From Astrocystis sublimbata (Eukaryota; Ascomycota; Sordariomycetes; Xylariales; Xylariaceae), in NCBI GenBank assembly GCA_022453515.1, contig JAJNNY010000034.1:1-64000 (forward strand): DNA of 64,000 bases, given 5' to 3'. The notes below the pieces were generated by a model. It saw only the letters and a list, made by a program, of their open reading frames with translations. It made no database searches and had not been told where the DNA came from. The position numbers and the translations under genes were made by a program. Shown piece by piece: positions 35,983 through 46,383 of the stretch (its first letter is position 1; every line of letters starts with the position of its first letter).

Positions 35983-37027
35983 GTCGCAAGTCTGTCATGT
36001 ACAGCCGCTTTCACTATGGCGCACAAAACTGGCTTCCGGGGCTTGGAACACAACTAGGGGGTTCAAGAGTACGTCTTGAGTTCGAAGGATGATGGAAGGA
36101 GGATAACATAAAGCTGTGTGCGAGAAAATAATTCGAAGCTGTGGGGGGCTTGTATCTACCAGATCTATCTTCCTCGTCTGTCAATTCCACGAGGAGGCCA
36201 ATAAAATCACCCATCACTCTTCAATACCTGCGACTGGAGAAAGAAGGTTAACGTCAGCCGACTAAGGACTTTGCGTGTTGATTAAGCAAGTGATGATTCC
36301 ATATGCAATATGCAAACATGCAGTGCTCAGTCAGATTCCGATGTTAAAATGAATATTATCAAGCTATACCCTACGGTGAAAATAAGATGGTAGCTCCGGG
36401 CTGGCGGTGGCTCCGGACCCCCGTTGATATCCTTGATTTTCCGTCTCTAGCTCCGCCCGCATTCTGGACTTTCCTATTCGGGTCTTTTGCTTCGGCTTGC
36501 ATCCGAGAAACGTGCCAAAGCCGGCTAGTCCCGCAACTGGGCTGCATCGCAGCACATCCTGATCTCCTTGAATCCCTTTGGGCTGCACAGATGACTATCC
36601 ACTTTGATCTTAGCACTGTTCTTGTGGTAGCATGTGAAAATCAAGAGTGAAGTTCTCATTGCTCAATGGCCATCCACGCGCTGCCTCCATTCGCCTGCCA
36701 AGTTTTCGGAAAGGCCCACCGCAATTCCGATGAAACTTTAAGAAACTTGATGTCAGCAATGCGTCCACGAACTAGAGCACATGATTCCATAGGGCTTTGA
36801 ATGAAAGAACATGATCAGTCGTGCAGCGCATCGCACGGTATTGTGGCTTTTGACGCTGACAATGGGTCTTCATGGCATCGCTTCCCGTCTACCCGCAGCA
36901 TGCGGGACCAAAAGGGAAATCCAATATTGAAAATCAGAATAAAAGAATCATATATCCCCTCTTCTGGGGTCAATAACAGTCCCTGTTGAGCAAGCGGTCT
37001 TCTAGCAGTTGCATCAGCTTTGGCAAT
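35983..37027. other. intergenic region upstream of the cellobiohydrolase
   Basis: About 1 kb with no supported gene; contains the promoter of the cellobiohydrolase gene. Short opposing frames near 36364-36650 have no recognisable content. Confidence 0.5.
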
Positions 37028-38713
37028 ATGTCCGCAAAGAGTGTTATCATCGCCGCCTTGAGCACAACTGCTCTGGCTGCTCCGTTTGACGGCCATGTTG
37101 AAAACCGCCAATCGTGTGCTGATCAATGGTATGTTCGTCTAAATCTTACACATGCAGCTGAGTTGCTAAATCGTTGAACAGGACACAATGTGGTGGCAAT
37201 GACTGGGCTGGGGCTACATGCTGTGCCAGTGGCAGCTCTTGCGTCAAGCAGAACGACTACTACAGGCACGTCTCAAATGCAGAAGTGGCATGGACTCTAG
37301 GGCTTACGTTTAGTCCAGCCAATGCATTCCAGGCTCTCCATCGGGTGGTACTTCCACTACCACAAGGGCGACAGCGACACCGACGACTACAAGAGCCACG
37401 ACGACGACCAGCGGCAACCCTGTAAGTGCATCTCAATTGGTCGTCGAAGGAGTCGCAAGTGCTAACATGTCGTGCAAAAGACGGCTACTACAACCTCCCC
37501 GACTGGCTCTGGAACGGCTGTCCCCTCTAGCAACCCCTTTTCTGGCATATCTCAATGGGCGAACTCCTACTACGCCTCCGAAGTCACCGAATACGCCGTG
37601 CCCACGCTTGGAGCGGGGGCCGCGGCCGTCGCCGATGTTCCCAGTTTCATGTGGTTGTGAGTCCATCTCACACAGATCGTGGGTTAGCAGTCATACTTAC
37701 ACGTCAATAGAGATACTCGAGATAAGGTCCCTCAGATGGAGACCACATTGGCAGATATCCGCGCTGCTAATGCTAAGGGCGCCAACAACGCCGGCATCTT
37801 TGTCGTATATGATTTGCCAAACCGAGATTGCGCAGCGGCCGCTTCGAACGGCGAGTACTCGATCGCCGACGGAGGCGTTGCTAAGTACAAGGAGTACATT
37901 GACGCCATCGTCGCTATTCTCAAGGATAACTCGGACATTCGCGTCATTCTGGTCATTGGTGGGTACACCCACCAACAAAGGATCCTCATAGACTCATATG
38001 TAATTACTGACAATTTGACAGAGCCCGACTCCCTCGCCAACCTGGTCACGAACCTAAGCGTCGCCAAGTGCGCCGACGCGCAAGACGCATATCTCGAATG
38101 CACCAACTACGCAAGCAAGAATCTCAACCTCCCCAACGTCACCATGTACCTCGACGCCGGACACGCCGGCTGGCTCGGGTGGCCCGCGAACCTAACGCCC
38201 GCAGCCGCGCTCTACGCAAAAGTATACAAAGACGCCGGCTCGCCCTCGTCCCTCCGTGGTCTGGCGACCAACGTAGCGAACTACAATGCGTGGAAGATCT
38301 CCGGCCCTTGCCCGTCTTACACCCAAGGCAACGCCGTATGCGACGAGTCAGGGTACATCCATGCGCTCGCACCCGCGCTAGCGGAAGCGGGCTGGGCCGA
38401 CGCGCACTTCATCACGGACACGGGAAGGAGCGGCAGACAGCCAACGGGGCAGAGCGAGTGGGGAGATTGGTGTAATGCAAAGGGGGCAGGGTTTGGGCTG
38501 CGGCCGTCGGCGGAGACGGGGGATGAGCTGCTCGATGCGTTTGTCTGGGTCAAGCCGGGGGGCGAGTGTGATGGCACGAGCGATACAAGCGCGGAAAGAT
38601 ATGATTACCATTGTGGGCTGGAGTCGGCGCTGAGACCGGCTCCGGAGGCGGGAACGTGGTTTCAGGAGTACTTTGAGCAGCTGTATGTTAATGCTGATCC
38701 TCCTTTTGAGTGA
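37028..38713 (+). CDS. GH6 exo-cellobiohydrolase II with N-terminal CBM1
   Basis: Secreted cellulase that releases cellobiose from the non-reducing ends of cellulose. Six exons (37028-37128, 37182-37265, 37319-37421, 37481-37656, 37711-37958, 38022-38713) give 467 residues. A signal peptide (about 1-18) is followed by a CBM1 cellulose-binding module (TQCGGNDWAGATCC ... NDYYSQC), a Thr/Ser-rich linker, and the GH6 domain from about residue 105. GH6 landmarks are YDLPNRDCAAAASNGEYS (RDC with the conserved Asp), IEPDSLANLVTNL with the proton-donor Asp, YLDAGHAGWLGWPAN and GQSEWGDWCNAKGAGFG. The second intron must begin with GC, not GT: only the junction ACAG/GCACGT with CCAG/CCAATGC keeps the CBM1 Cys pattern in frame. 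YDLPNRD has Asn where many relatives have Asp, next to but not at the catalytic residue. Length matches Trichoderma Cel6A. Confidence 0.93.
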
Positions 38714-39300
38714 ACAAACTATGGAAATCTTTCTCGATGAATGGGGGATTGCGGCAGGCGATGAGTGAGTGTGCTGGCGCCACGATAGAGTTGAGGCTTA
38801 GATGAGAAGTTGTTTAGCTCGTATACATAGACATTTCATTTCGATAGTGAAGTAGCTGGACAGATACATATCGGCATGTATGTAACGGTGTAACTCTACA
38901 CTAGAAAAAGAATAGTCAAGCACGATTTTCAACCTAGGTTCAAGAAAATCAGGGAATAGTATCTAATGTCCCTTTACATAATACCTACCTGATGCTCGCT
39001 ACACTATACTGCTCATCGAGCTATGTCTCTGTTTTCCCACCTCTCCCGTTTCCAAGACGCTCTTACGTTGCTCGGAGTTATCGCAATGATCATTGATTTG
39101 AGGCAGCACTCGGGCTATTAAGACTCAGTCTTTAATTAAGTTCTTGCCCCAAGCGCCACATTTTCAACCCATATAGCCCCCTTTTTCCAGACAATGCAAA
39201 TTGAGATAACTTGCAGTGAAATAGGTTTAAATTTGCACGATATTATCAGGCCACCCCGACTGTCGTTTGTACCCAGCATTGGCTGAAGCAGAAACATGCT
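38714..39300. other. convergent intergenic region
   Basis: About 0.6 kb between the convergent ends of the cellobiohydrolase and the second NLR-like gene. AT-rich, no gene seen. Confidence 0.6.
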
Positions 39301-42300
39301 TCAGACACCCAGTTTTGCGAGACTTCTAGCAACGTATGAGTACATGTACGTTATTAGAACGCCCAGAATACCAAGAAGAGAAAGCTTCACCAAGGACATC
39401 GTCAATAATGGTTGTAGCCGGGTAATGTAGTCTGCTGCAGATGGCTCGTCGCCCGTCGAGGCGTCTTCTGATTGGATTGCAAAATCTTCCGATTCCGGTA
39501 CGCCTTTCGACAATGCTTTGGTCACATCTGGAGTAGACTTGAGCAAAGCTGGAGCAGGAGCCGCAGATATCTCGTCTGGTCCGAGAGGCTTTTTGTCCAT
39601 CAGAGCCAGCAATGCTTCCTTGTTTGGTGCCCCGGAGTTAGATATGTAACTTCTCAGGGTAATCGGACTTGGGCCAATTGAGATTATGGCACACGGTGGT
39701 TCTTCATTAGATTTTCCCTTTGCCTCCTCATCACAACTCCGTATGTAGTCCCTCCAATCTTGAGAATGGTCACTCCGTAGCCACTCGTCGTAGATTCGAT
39801 TGAACTTGGGCGAGAAATTGTAACTTTCATTCACATCATCCCAGAGTCGGTGGTCGTTAACGTACACTTGCCAATCTCGAACATCGCTCCGTAGGTACTC
39901 CTTATAAGTTCGATGAATCGTTGGCAAGAACTCATAACCACTTCGTAGCTCCGTTGTGCCTACAGGTGGGGGGCCTTCAACCTTCACAAACGTTTTGTCA
40001 GGACATGACAAGATCATATCTCTATATGCGCCAAATTCGAGAAATAGCTTGGCAGCTTCGGCTATGTATTCAAATCGAAGCGGATCGTCGCAAAGACTGA
40101 GACAACCGGTCAGGAACTTGGCCCATAGACTGTCTTCCCCATGGTATAGTGCCCTTTGATTTGGAGAGCACCCTTGCTGAAACAACCGTTCCAGAATTAG
40201 GTTCCGTTCGTGATCGAACGAGTCTGGGACTTTAAAATAAATTAAATCATCGCTGCCTCTGTTTATCATCCGGCAGATTATTGCCAGAACAAGGCCCCCA
40301 TTTTCCACTCCATCTTGTGCAAAACGCGGCCACCCGACACCAGTGAAATATTGCCGAAAGCCGTAATGAGCTGCACAATATGGAATGGAGTATGTTCCCA
40401 TTATCATATGATCAGGAGCTGCGGTATAGATTGGGCTCAAAATAGGACCAAAAGTATTGCCACGGATCGGTTTCAACAAGTGAGGGTCGGACCAGTCACT
40501 GTCAAGATGGTTTTGCAATCGCTGAAGATTCAGCAGCGCCGACATAAGAGGCTTGTCGGGTCCAGAGCCATTTTTGCACAAAGATAAAAATATGTCCAGC
40601 AACTGTGGCGAGAAGAGATGGCTCTGGCAGACTACTGGGTCGTCGAGGAGCAAGCGAGGGACCCTGTCGTGCGCATATTGCATTGCTATCTCAGCCACCA
40701 GAGTTTGGCAGATTGCCTGGTTCATGTCGAAGTTCCGCAGTCTGCAAATTCTATCCTCTGTTATGGTGTCTTGCATCAGGAATTCGTACACCGAGCGGTG
40801 AATAATTGCGACCTTTCCTCCTTCAAATTCTAAGTCGTGAACGACTTCCAGAAGACCTTTAGTTCGCTGATACAGCTGTCTTCTGGCTCTTTCAAGATGT
40901 GCGGTCATGTTATGACGAAATATCATTGGTTGCTCAGGGCCAATTTTTGACGCGAACATGGGATCGCGAGCGTATTCGTCTAGTAGCGAGTACCTGAGCA
41001 AAGACAAATACAACTCATACTCTTGTTCAGAGTAGTGCCTGGGTACTTCCGAAAGAAATGATTCCAAGTAAAATTGAAAATATTGCGCAGATTGCTCTTT
41101 ATCGGTTTCGTGGATGGAATCGTAGAGCTGTTTGAAAAGATCTTCCATCTCCAAAGGGATGAATTCGATTTGCGTAGTAGGTCTGCAAAAGTAGCTTGAT
41201 GATCAATTGCTTCGTCGAGCAGCTGAACCACCAAAGCCACCCACAAGAAAACGCCGTCAGCACGTTGCACAATTTGGTTGAGCAATGAATTATCCATATA
41301 ATTCTTCGACTTCAAGACGAGATAGTTCTGGTTGCTTTCCAATTTCTCGCGGACAAATGCAGTGATATCGCCCCATGTCAAATCCTGCAACCTAAGACCG
41401 CGAGCCCCCGAGAAACTGTCCAAGAGTACGATATATTCCCTGCTAGATACGCAAAGCTTTATATCGCCACGAGCACTTTCCGCCCAGCGTGACAGCATGC
41501 TGGCCAAAGCTTTGTAACCTTCGCCGCGGGTCTCACGGTATTCATCAAGGCCGTCAATAAATAGACAGAAGCAGCGTTGTCCGCCATAGTTCCTGTTTTC
41601 TAGGAGTCGACGAAATGCGTCACGGATCTCATCACCATCAAAAAGCAGATTGACAGGCGCTTGCCAGGGTAGTTTCCTGACCAAAGCCCATTGTCGAGGT
41701 AAAGACATTTTCACCAGCTCAGGGGCTTCCTCTAAAACCTCGTAGAGAAGAGTTCGAACCATTGCAGTAATGGTGTTCTGCGTTTCTTGTCCAGGACGCC
41801 AGAAAAAAAACCTGCCCATTAGCAGCTTCCTTCCTTTCACCCAGGACTCCAAAAGATGCTTCGTTCGTTCATGTTTGTATATGAATTTCATCAGTGTTGA
41901 CTTTCCCGAGCCAGGTTTGCCAGCGAGGTGAAATATTGCCTCATCGGAGCTCAGCCAGTGTCTGAAATGTGACCTGCCCGTTTTAGCTCTCTTGTCTCGT
42001 TGGGACTCATCCTTGAAAATCCACTCAAAAGTCTCTGAATGAGCTTCCATCACCTGATCATATCGTGAATGCATCCCTGGTAAACTCAGACGACTAAGAA
42101 CGCGATGGCTCGCAACAGAATCTAGCGCATCATCAGATAGCTCTAGGAGACTCTTCAACTTGGCCTCGGCTTCGCCACCCAGGTGCACTAGTGTTGCTCT
42201 TGTTTGTAGCACGCCGACATGCTTTTGTAAGCTAGCCAGTTGAGCTTCGTTCGAGATTCCCGTCTTGACGAGTTCCTCCAGTTTTTCGGCTGTATCAGAA

Positions 42301-42728
42301 TGCATCATAACGCTCAGCTGCCCCTGCAATAGTTGGCGACATTCTTCCGCCTGGGCCTTGAGCATCTTCTTTTCTTTCTCATTCATCCGACTCCTCAAGG
42401 CGGCAACGGCGCTTGCGCGAAGGGAATGCGGCTTCTTCGTCTTAATACGCGCCAGCAATTTGAACAACTCCTCCGCAAGAGTGCGGCATTTGGCAGCGAT
42501 ACGAGCAAGGGCCTTCTCTGCATCTGTCTGCTCAGATTCTGGCTTCGTCGGTGCCGTCGCCTCCATTAGCCTTGAAAGTTCGTTCGTCATGAATTCGAGT
42601 TGCTCATCCTCGGCTGACAGGCCACTGACTGAATTGTACACGTCGTAGGCTTTCGTTATGAGGTTGAAGCTCAACTCTACGAATTGGGCAATCGCCGCTG
42701 CGGTGCTGAGGACGGCGAAGGGATCCAT
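39301..42728 (-). pseudogene. STAND/NACHT NLR-like protein with one frameshift and a C-terminal membrane segment
   Basis: Two long minus-strand frames, 42728-about 41180 and about 41180-39301, together encode one STAND protein of about 1140 residues. The N-terminus (MDPFAVLSTAAAIAQFVEL) matches the helical N-terminal domain of fungal NACHT proteins and is followed by coiled-coil-prone sequence. NACHT shows Walker A GKPGSGKST near residue 271 and Walker B CLFIDGLDE near 394, then SSREY and GVFLWVALVVQLLDEA. Near 41170-41185 the frame changes: ADLLR leads directly to QIEFIPLEMEDLFKQL in the next frame. The sequence reads through conserved family text on both sides, so a one-base indel is more likely than an intron. 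The C-terminal half has two similar RSD..DW segments (about 39846-39930 and 39746-39815) and a hydrophobic segment LLGILGVLITYMYSYVA near the end. Could be a sequence error; if real, the product is truncated after NACHT. Confidence 0.75.
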
Positions 42729-44284
42729 GTCGGGTGATGTCTCGCGTGAGTGGAGGTTAGAATGCAGTCTAATATAGCAGGCAATTGAAGAAAAACCATC
42801 ATACTTCATTTATCTTCTGTCGCTCAAGTGGAATGCGAACCCCAGTACGTGACCCCTCATTTTCAAGGAGTCATGTTACATTGAAGTACGGCTTACTTCT
42901 GACTACTTTAGGTAGGTAGATTGGCAGTCTGACAGAGGATACCTAGTGAGAATGAGAACACCACGATATGTAAATTTGGCTTTCGAATTCAAAATCTAGT
43001 TAATCAGGTATGGGTATATAGCCATGACTGCTCCAAGGACTATTATATTTAACGACTTGTATCCATTGCTTTTGTGGGTGGTGGTGCAAAGCGAGCTACC
43101 TAATAAGAAGTACTTAGACTACAACTGCCAAGCAACTAACCCTGCCTCCTGGGTGCATGTACGAACACTCCAGCATTGCTATGTTCGCCTAACTTATCGA
43201 ATGCATGCTGCTTAATCAATCTAGTTGTGCCTACCCCTAATTATGAAAATGGCAGATTCCCAGGAGAGAGAAATATAGAGTTGTTTTTAAGCTAGCACGA
43301 GTGCTTTTTGACTGAGGGAGCTAGGATGAGCTCTAACGCGCATTGTAGCACCCTTCTCAGACGCAAAAGCGAATTCCGGGATGTCAACTTCGGCCACCTG
43401 GGACAGGTCTGCAAAGAGAAACGCGTTATATGAACGCAAGAGACAGTATTGTTTAAGCGATCTAAATTACTGCAAGAAGGTCTAGATATGAAAAGAAAGC
43501 ACATTTCATTTCCATCGAACCCCACCAATCCAAGTTGAAGTACAACACTATTCAAAGCCCGAAATTATGCAAGGGGCCGATGCAATGTTCAGATGCGGGG
43601 GGAGATAAGTTCGGACTTACAAACTCGCCTATTCTCAAGCGCCTCGGTTCTACTGTCCTAAGACGATCGACCCACCTCGTGCCAAGCTCGGGTCACAGCG
43701 CTATTCACACTGCGACTTACGAGCCGCTGGTACGAATAAGAGCGAAGAAGAACGGAGGCAGGTCCAGGCATTACTCGTGTCCGGTCCGGGACAGCTAGGG
43801 AGTACCTAGTAGGCTTGTAACCCTCCTGCTTGGAGTAATTGGGTAACCGTGGAATTATGTAAGGAGACCTAACATCCGAAGCGCAATTCATAGACCGCCC
43901 CCGAACATTGGTACTAGTCTATATAGTCTTCGTATTCGGGATTGCTCTTTTATTCAGTTAGGCACGGGCGACGCTTGTTGGCCCCAGCAAGCAACACATT
44001 GTACGCCCAACATTAAGAGAAACGAGGTCACAGCATGGTCGATTTCTAATGTTTTAGGGGTTACATGCGTTAGATAAAGTACCTAGGGTAACCACAGCGG
44101 GTAGGAAACTAGGGGGCAACCATCGAACATAAATATCACTTTCAGACCGCCTCATCGTGAGATACTCTACCTCGCCACGCCTCTGCATAACCGATTCAAT
44201 TACCATTTGAAATTCACGTATACTCATAATCTCTCATCATCTCAGCAACATCGCTTCAACGCAAGGAAACAAACTCAATTCAAA
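42729..44284. other. intergenic region
   Basis: About 1.55 kb between the divergently transcribed second NLR-like gene and the dehydrogenase. Only short frames without recognisable content. An in-frame upstream start (42809) could extend the NLR by 27 residues, and one at 44207 could extend the dehydrogenase by 26; neither extension looks like part of the family fold. Confidence 0.5.
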
Positions 44285-45076
44285 ATGGCCTCATCAACAG
44301 CTGCGGGGAAGACGATCGTAGTGACAGGCGGCGCCGGGGGTCTTGGCAAGACCATCGCCTCGACATTCCTAAGCGCCGGCGCCAACGTCGCCATCTTCGA
44401 CGTCAACGCCGACCGGCTGAAGGCGACGGCCGGGGAGTGGGAGAGCCACGGCGCCGACAAGTTCCTCACGTCGCAGACGGACATCACCGACGAGAGCGCC
44501 GTGACCGCCTTTTTCAGCGCCGTCGTGGCCAAGTTCGGACGCATCGACATGCTCGTCAACAACGCGGGCGTGATGGACCAGTTCGACGGCGCGAGCACGT
44601 GTTCCACCGACATGTGGAACCGCGTCATCGGCATCAACCTGACGGGCGCGTACCTGTGCACCAAGGCCGCGATCAGCGCCTTCGAGGCGCAGTCGCCGGT
44701 CGGCGGCACCATCATCAACATCCTCTCGATGGCCTCTGTGCGCGGCACCATGGCGGGCGCGGCGTACACGGCCAGCAAGCACGGGATTCTCGGGCTGATG
44801 CGGAACACGGCCGGCTTCTACGGGCCGAAGAAGATCTACAGTCTCGGCTTCGTCATGGGGGGCATGGGGACCAACATCGTCGACGTGTTCGCGACGGGGT
44901 GTAATGTGGAGAACCTGCAGGTGATGCAGAAGAATAACCCGGGTTTTGTTGTCGGGGAGACGGAGGTTGCGCTCGACGATGTCGCCAAGTACTGCATCTT
45001 CTACATGGACGACAAGCTTGCGGAGGCTTCGAACGGCACAACTGTTACTCTATCCAAGAACTGGCCAACGTGCTAA
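44285..45076 (+). CDS. classical short-chain dehydrogenase/reductase
   Basis: Single-exon NAD(P)-dependent oxidoreductase of 263 residues. It has the cofactor motif TGGAGGLG, DVNADR at the end of strand 2 (an Asp here favours NAD), DITDE, NNAGVMD, and YTASKHG carrying the catalytic Tyr and Lys; the catalytic Ser lies in LSMAS. The segment FYGPKKIYSLGFVMGGMGTNI matches the usual substrate-loop position. The start at 44285 (CAAAATGGCC) is preferred over 44207 because the fold begins nine residues later. It is transcribed towards the UbiA prenyltransferase gene, with a 206-base gap between their stops, so a shared pathway is possible but not shown. Substrate unknown. Confidence 0.88.
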   Translation: MASSTAAGKTIVVTGGAGGLGKTIASTFLSAGANVAIFDVNADRLKATAGEWESHGADKFLTSQTDITDESAVTAFFSAVVAKFGRIDMLVNNAGVMDQFDGASTCSTDMWNRVIGINLTGAYLCTKAAISAFEAQSPVGGTIINILSMASVRGTMAGAAYTASKHGILGLMRNTAGFYGPKKIYSLGFVMGGMGTNIVDVFATGCNVENLQVMQKNNPGFVVGETEVALDDVAKYCIFYMDDKLAEASNGTTVTLSKNWPTC

Positions 45077-45282
45077 TAATCTAGAGTCTATTTGACATAA
45101 TCTATAGAGTCTATTCAATGAAAATCTTTCTAATCATAATACAGGATTTGGTACAATAACCAAAAAAGAACACAAGATAATAATCAGCCAAGGATAGACG
45201 CTACCTGGATATCTCCCCCCAAACGCCCGCTATTGAACAGTCTTTCTAGGCAATGTGACAAATGAACAAATGAAATAGAGCA

Positions 45283-46383
45283 CTAAAAGGTCGCAGATCG
45301 AGCTCCCAGAAGCAGATAATCAGACACGAGGCCGCCGGCGATAGAGCTTCCGGCCAGCCAGAAGCCATATCGGAACCACCACCAGCAGCTCGCCGAGTCT
45401 TTGAGCTCGACATTGGCAATCATGGCCCCCAGCGACACGGCTGAGCCGCCCGCCGCGATGACGTAGTATTGCCATCCCATCTGCTCGAGCAGACCGGCCA
45501 TGGAAAGCAGGGCGACCATGCAACCGAGGCACAGCCACAAGAAGACCTTGGTCATATCCCTAAACAAGACAGCGATGCTCTTCACGCCGACCTTCAGGTC
45601 GTCCTTGAGGTCCTGGTGAGCATAAATGGTGTCATATACGACTGTCCAGAGAATGCTGGCGAAGAAGATACAGGCGACGGAGGGCTGCACCGATATAGCC
45701 TCCCAAGCGAATAGGTCGTTGCTGCCGAAAGGGCCGCCGGTGAAAGGCTTAAGACCCATAGCACACGATCCCATGACGATGCCCCAGGCTAAGCACCAAC
45801 CGAGCACGAGCTGGGCGAAGTTGGTATGTCTCTTGGCCCAAGGGTAGTAGATGGTTCCGATGATGTTGGGCACGGCATAGATGGCGCTTCCGGCGGGCAT
45901 GAGGAGCAGGAACAGGGCGGCGCCGAAGCCCTGCGAGAGAGTGAAGATGAGGGCTGCTCGCGGTGTGATAGCTCCTCTCGGTATGGGCCGCTTGCTGGTG
46001 CGTGAGATAGCTCTATCTATCGGGGCGTCGACAAGGTCGTTCCAGCCGTGGGCGGCGTTCGAAAAGAAGAAGCTCCCGCCGAACATGACGAGACCAGCTC
46101 GCATGACCTGGGAGGCAGGAGAGCGCTGTATCAGCGCGGCGAGGATGATGCCGAAGAAGTGAGGGAAGTAGATGAGGAATAAGGCCGCCGGCGGACTGAG
46201 GCGGGCGAGTTGAATATATGGAACCCATGATACTGGTAGACGGTCGACCCAGCCGCCGGCATGCTTCCCGCCGTATTGCTCGGAAAGAGTGCCATCTTCA
46301 TACTCCTTCGGTACTAGGCAAGCCTCAGCATCTCGTGTGTTGAGGAGAGGCTGGTTGTGTGTTGGAATATCTTTCTCCCCCAT
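45283..46383 (-). CDS. UbiA-family aromatic prenyltransferase
   Basis: Intronless integral membrane protein of 366 residues. UbiA enzymes join an isoprenoid diphosphate to an aromatic or other acceptor. Both Mg-diphosphate-binding motifs are intact: NDLVDAPIDRAISRTSKRP (first, about residues 113-131) and YDTIYAHQDLKDDLKVGVKS (second, about 250-269). Hydrophobicity suggests eight or nine helices. SWVPYIQLARLSPPAALFLIY at the start of the fold is as in Coq2 and fungal meroterpenoid prenyltransferases. The N-terminal 45 residues are acidic and polar, with no Arg-rich mitochondrial presequence, so this is probably not the mitochondrial Coq2 but a specialised-metabolism enzyme in ER or similar membrane. 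No polyketide synthase lies in the window; a dehydrogenase gene converges on it. The start is the ATG at 46383. Confidence 0.88.
   Translation of the reverse strand: MGEKDIPTHNQPLLNTRDAEACLVPKEYEDGTLSEQYGGKHAGGWVDRLPVSWVPYIQLARLSPPAALFLIYFPHFFGIILAALIQRSPASQVMRAGLVMFGGSFFFSNAAHGWNDLVDAPIDRAISRTSKRPIPRGAITPRAALIFTLSQGFGAALFLLLMPAGSAIYAVPNIIGTIYYPWAKRHTNFAQLVLGWCLAWGIVMGSCAMGLKPFTGGPFGSNDLFAWEAISVQPSVACIFFASILWTVVYDTIYAHQDLKDDLKVGVKSIAVLFRDMTKVFLWLCLGCMVALLSMAGLLEQMGWQYYVIAAGGSAVSLGAMIANVELKDSASCWWWFRYGFWLAGSSIAGGLVSDYLLLGARSATF

Noticed and set aside
41160..41270. An intron that would join the two halves of the second NLR-like gene
   Set aside because: Any GT...AG pair that fixes the frame would remove the conserved VALVVQLLDEA segment, so a one-base indel is the simpler reading.
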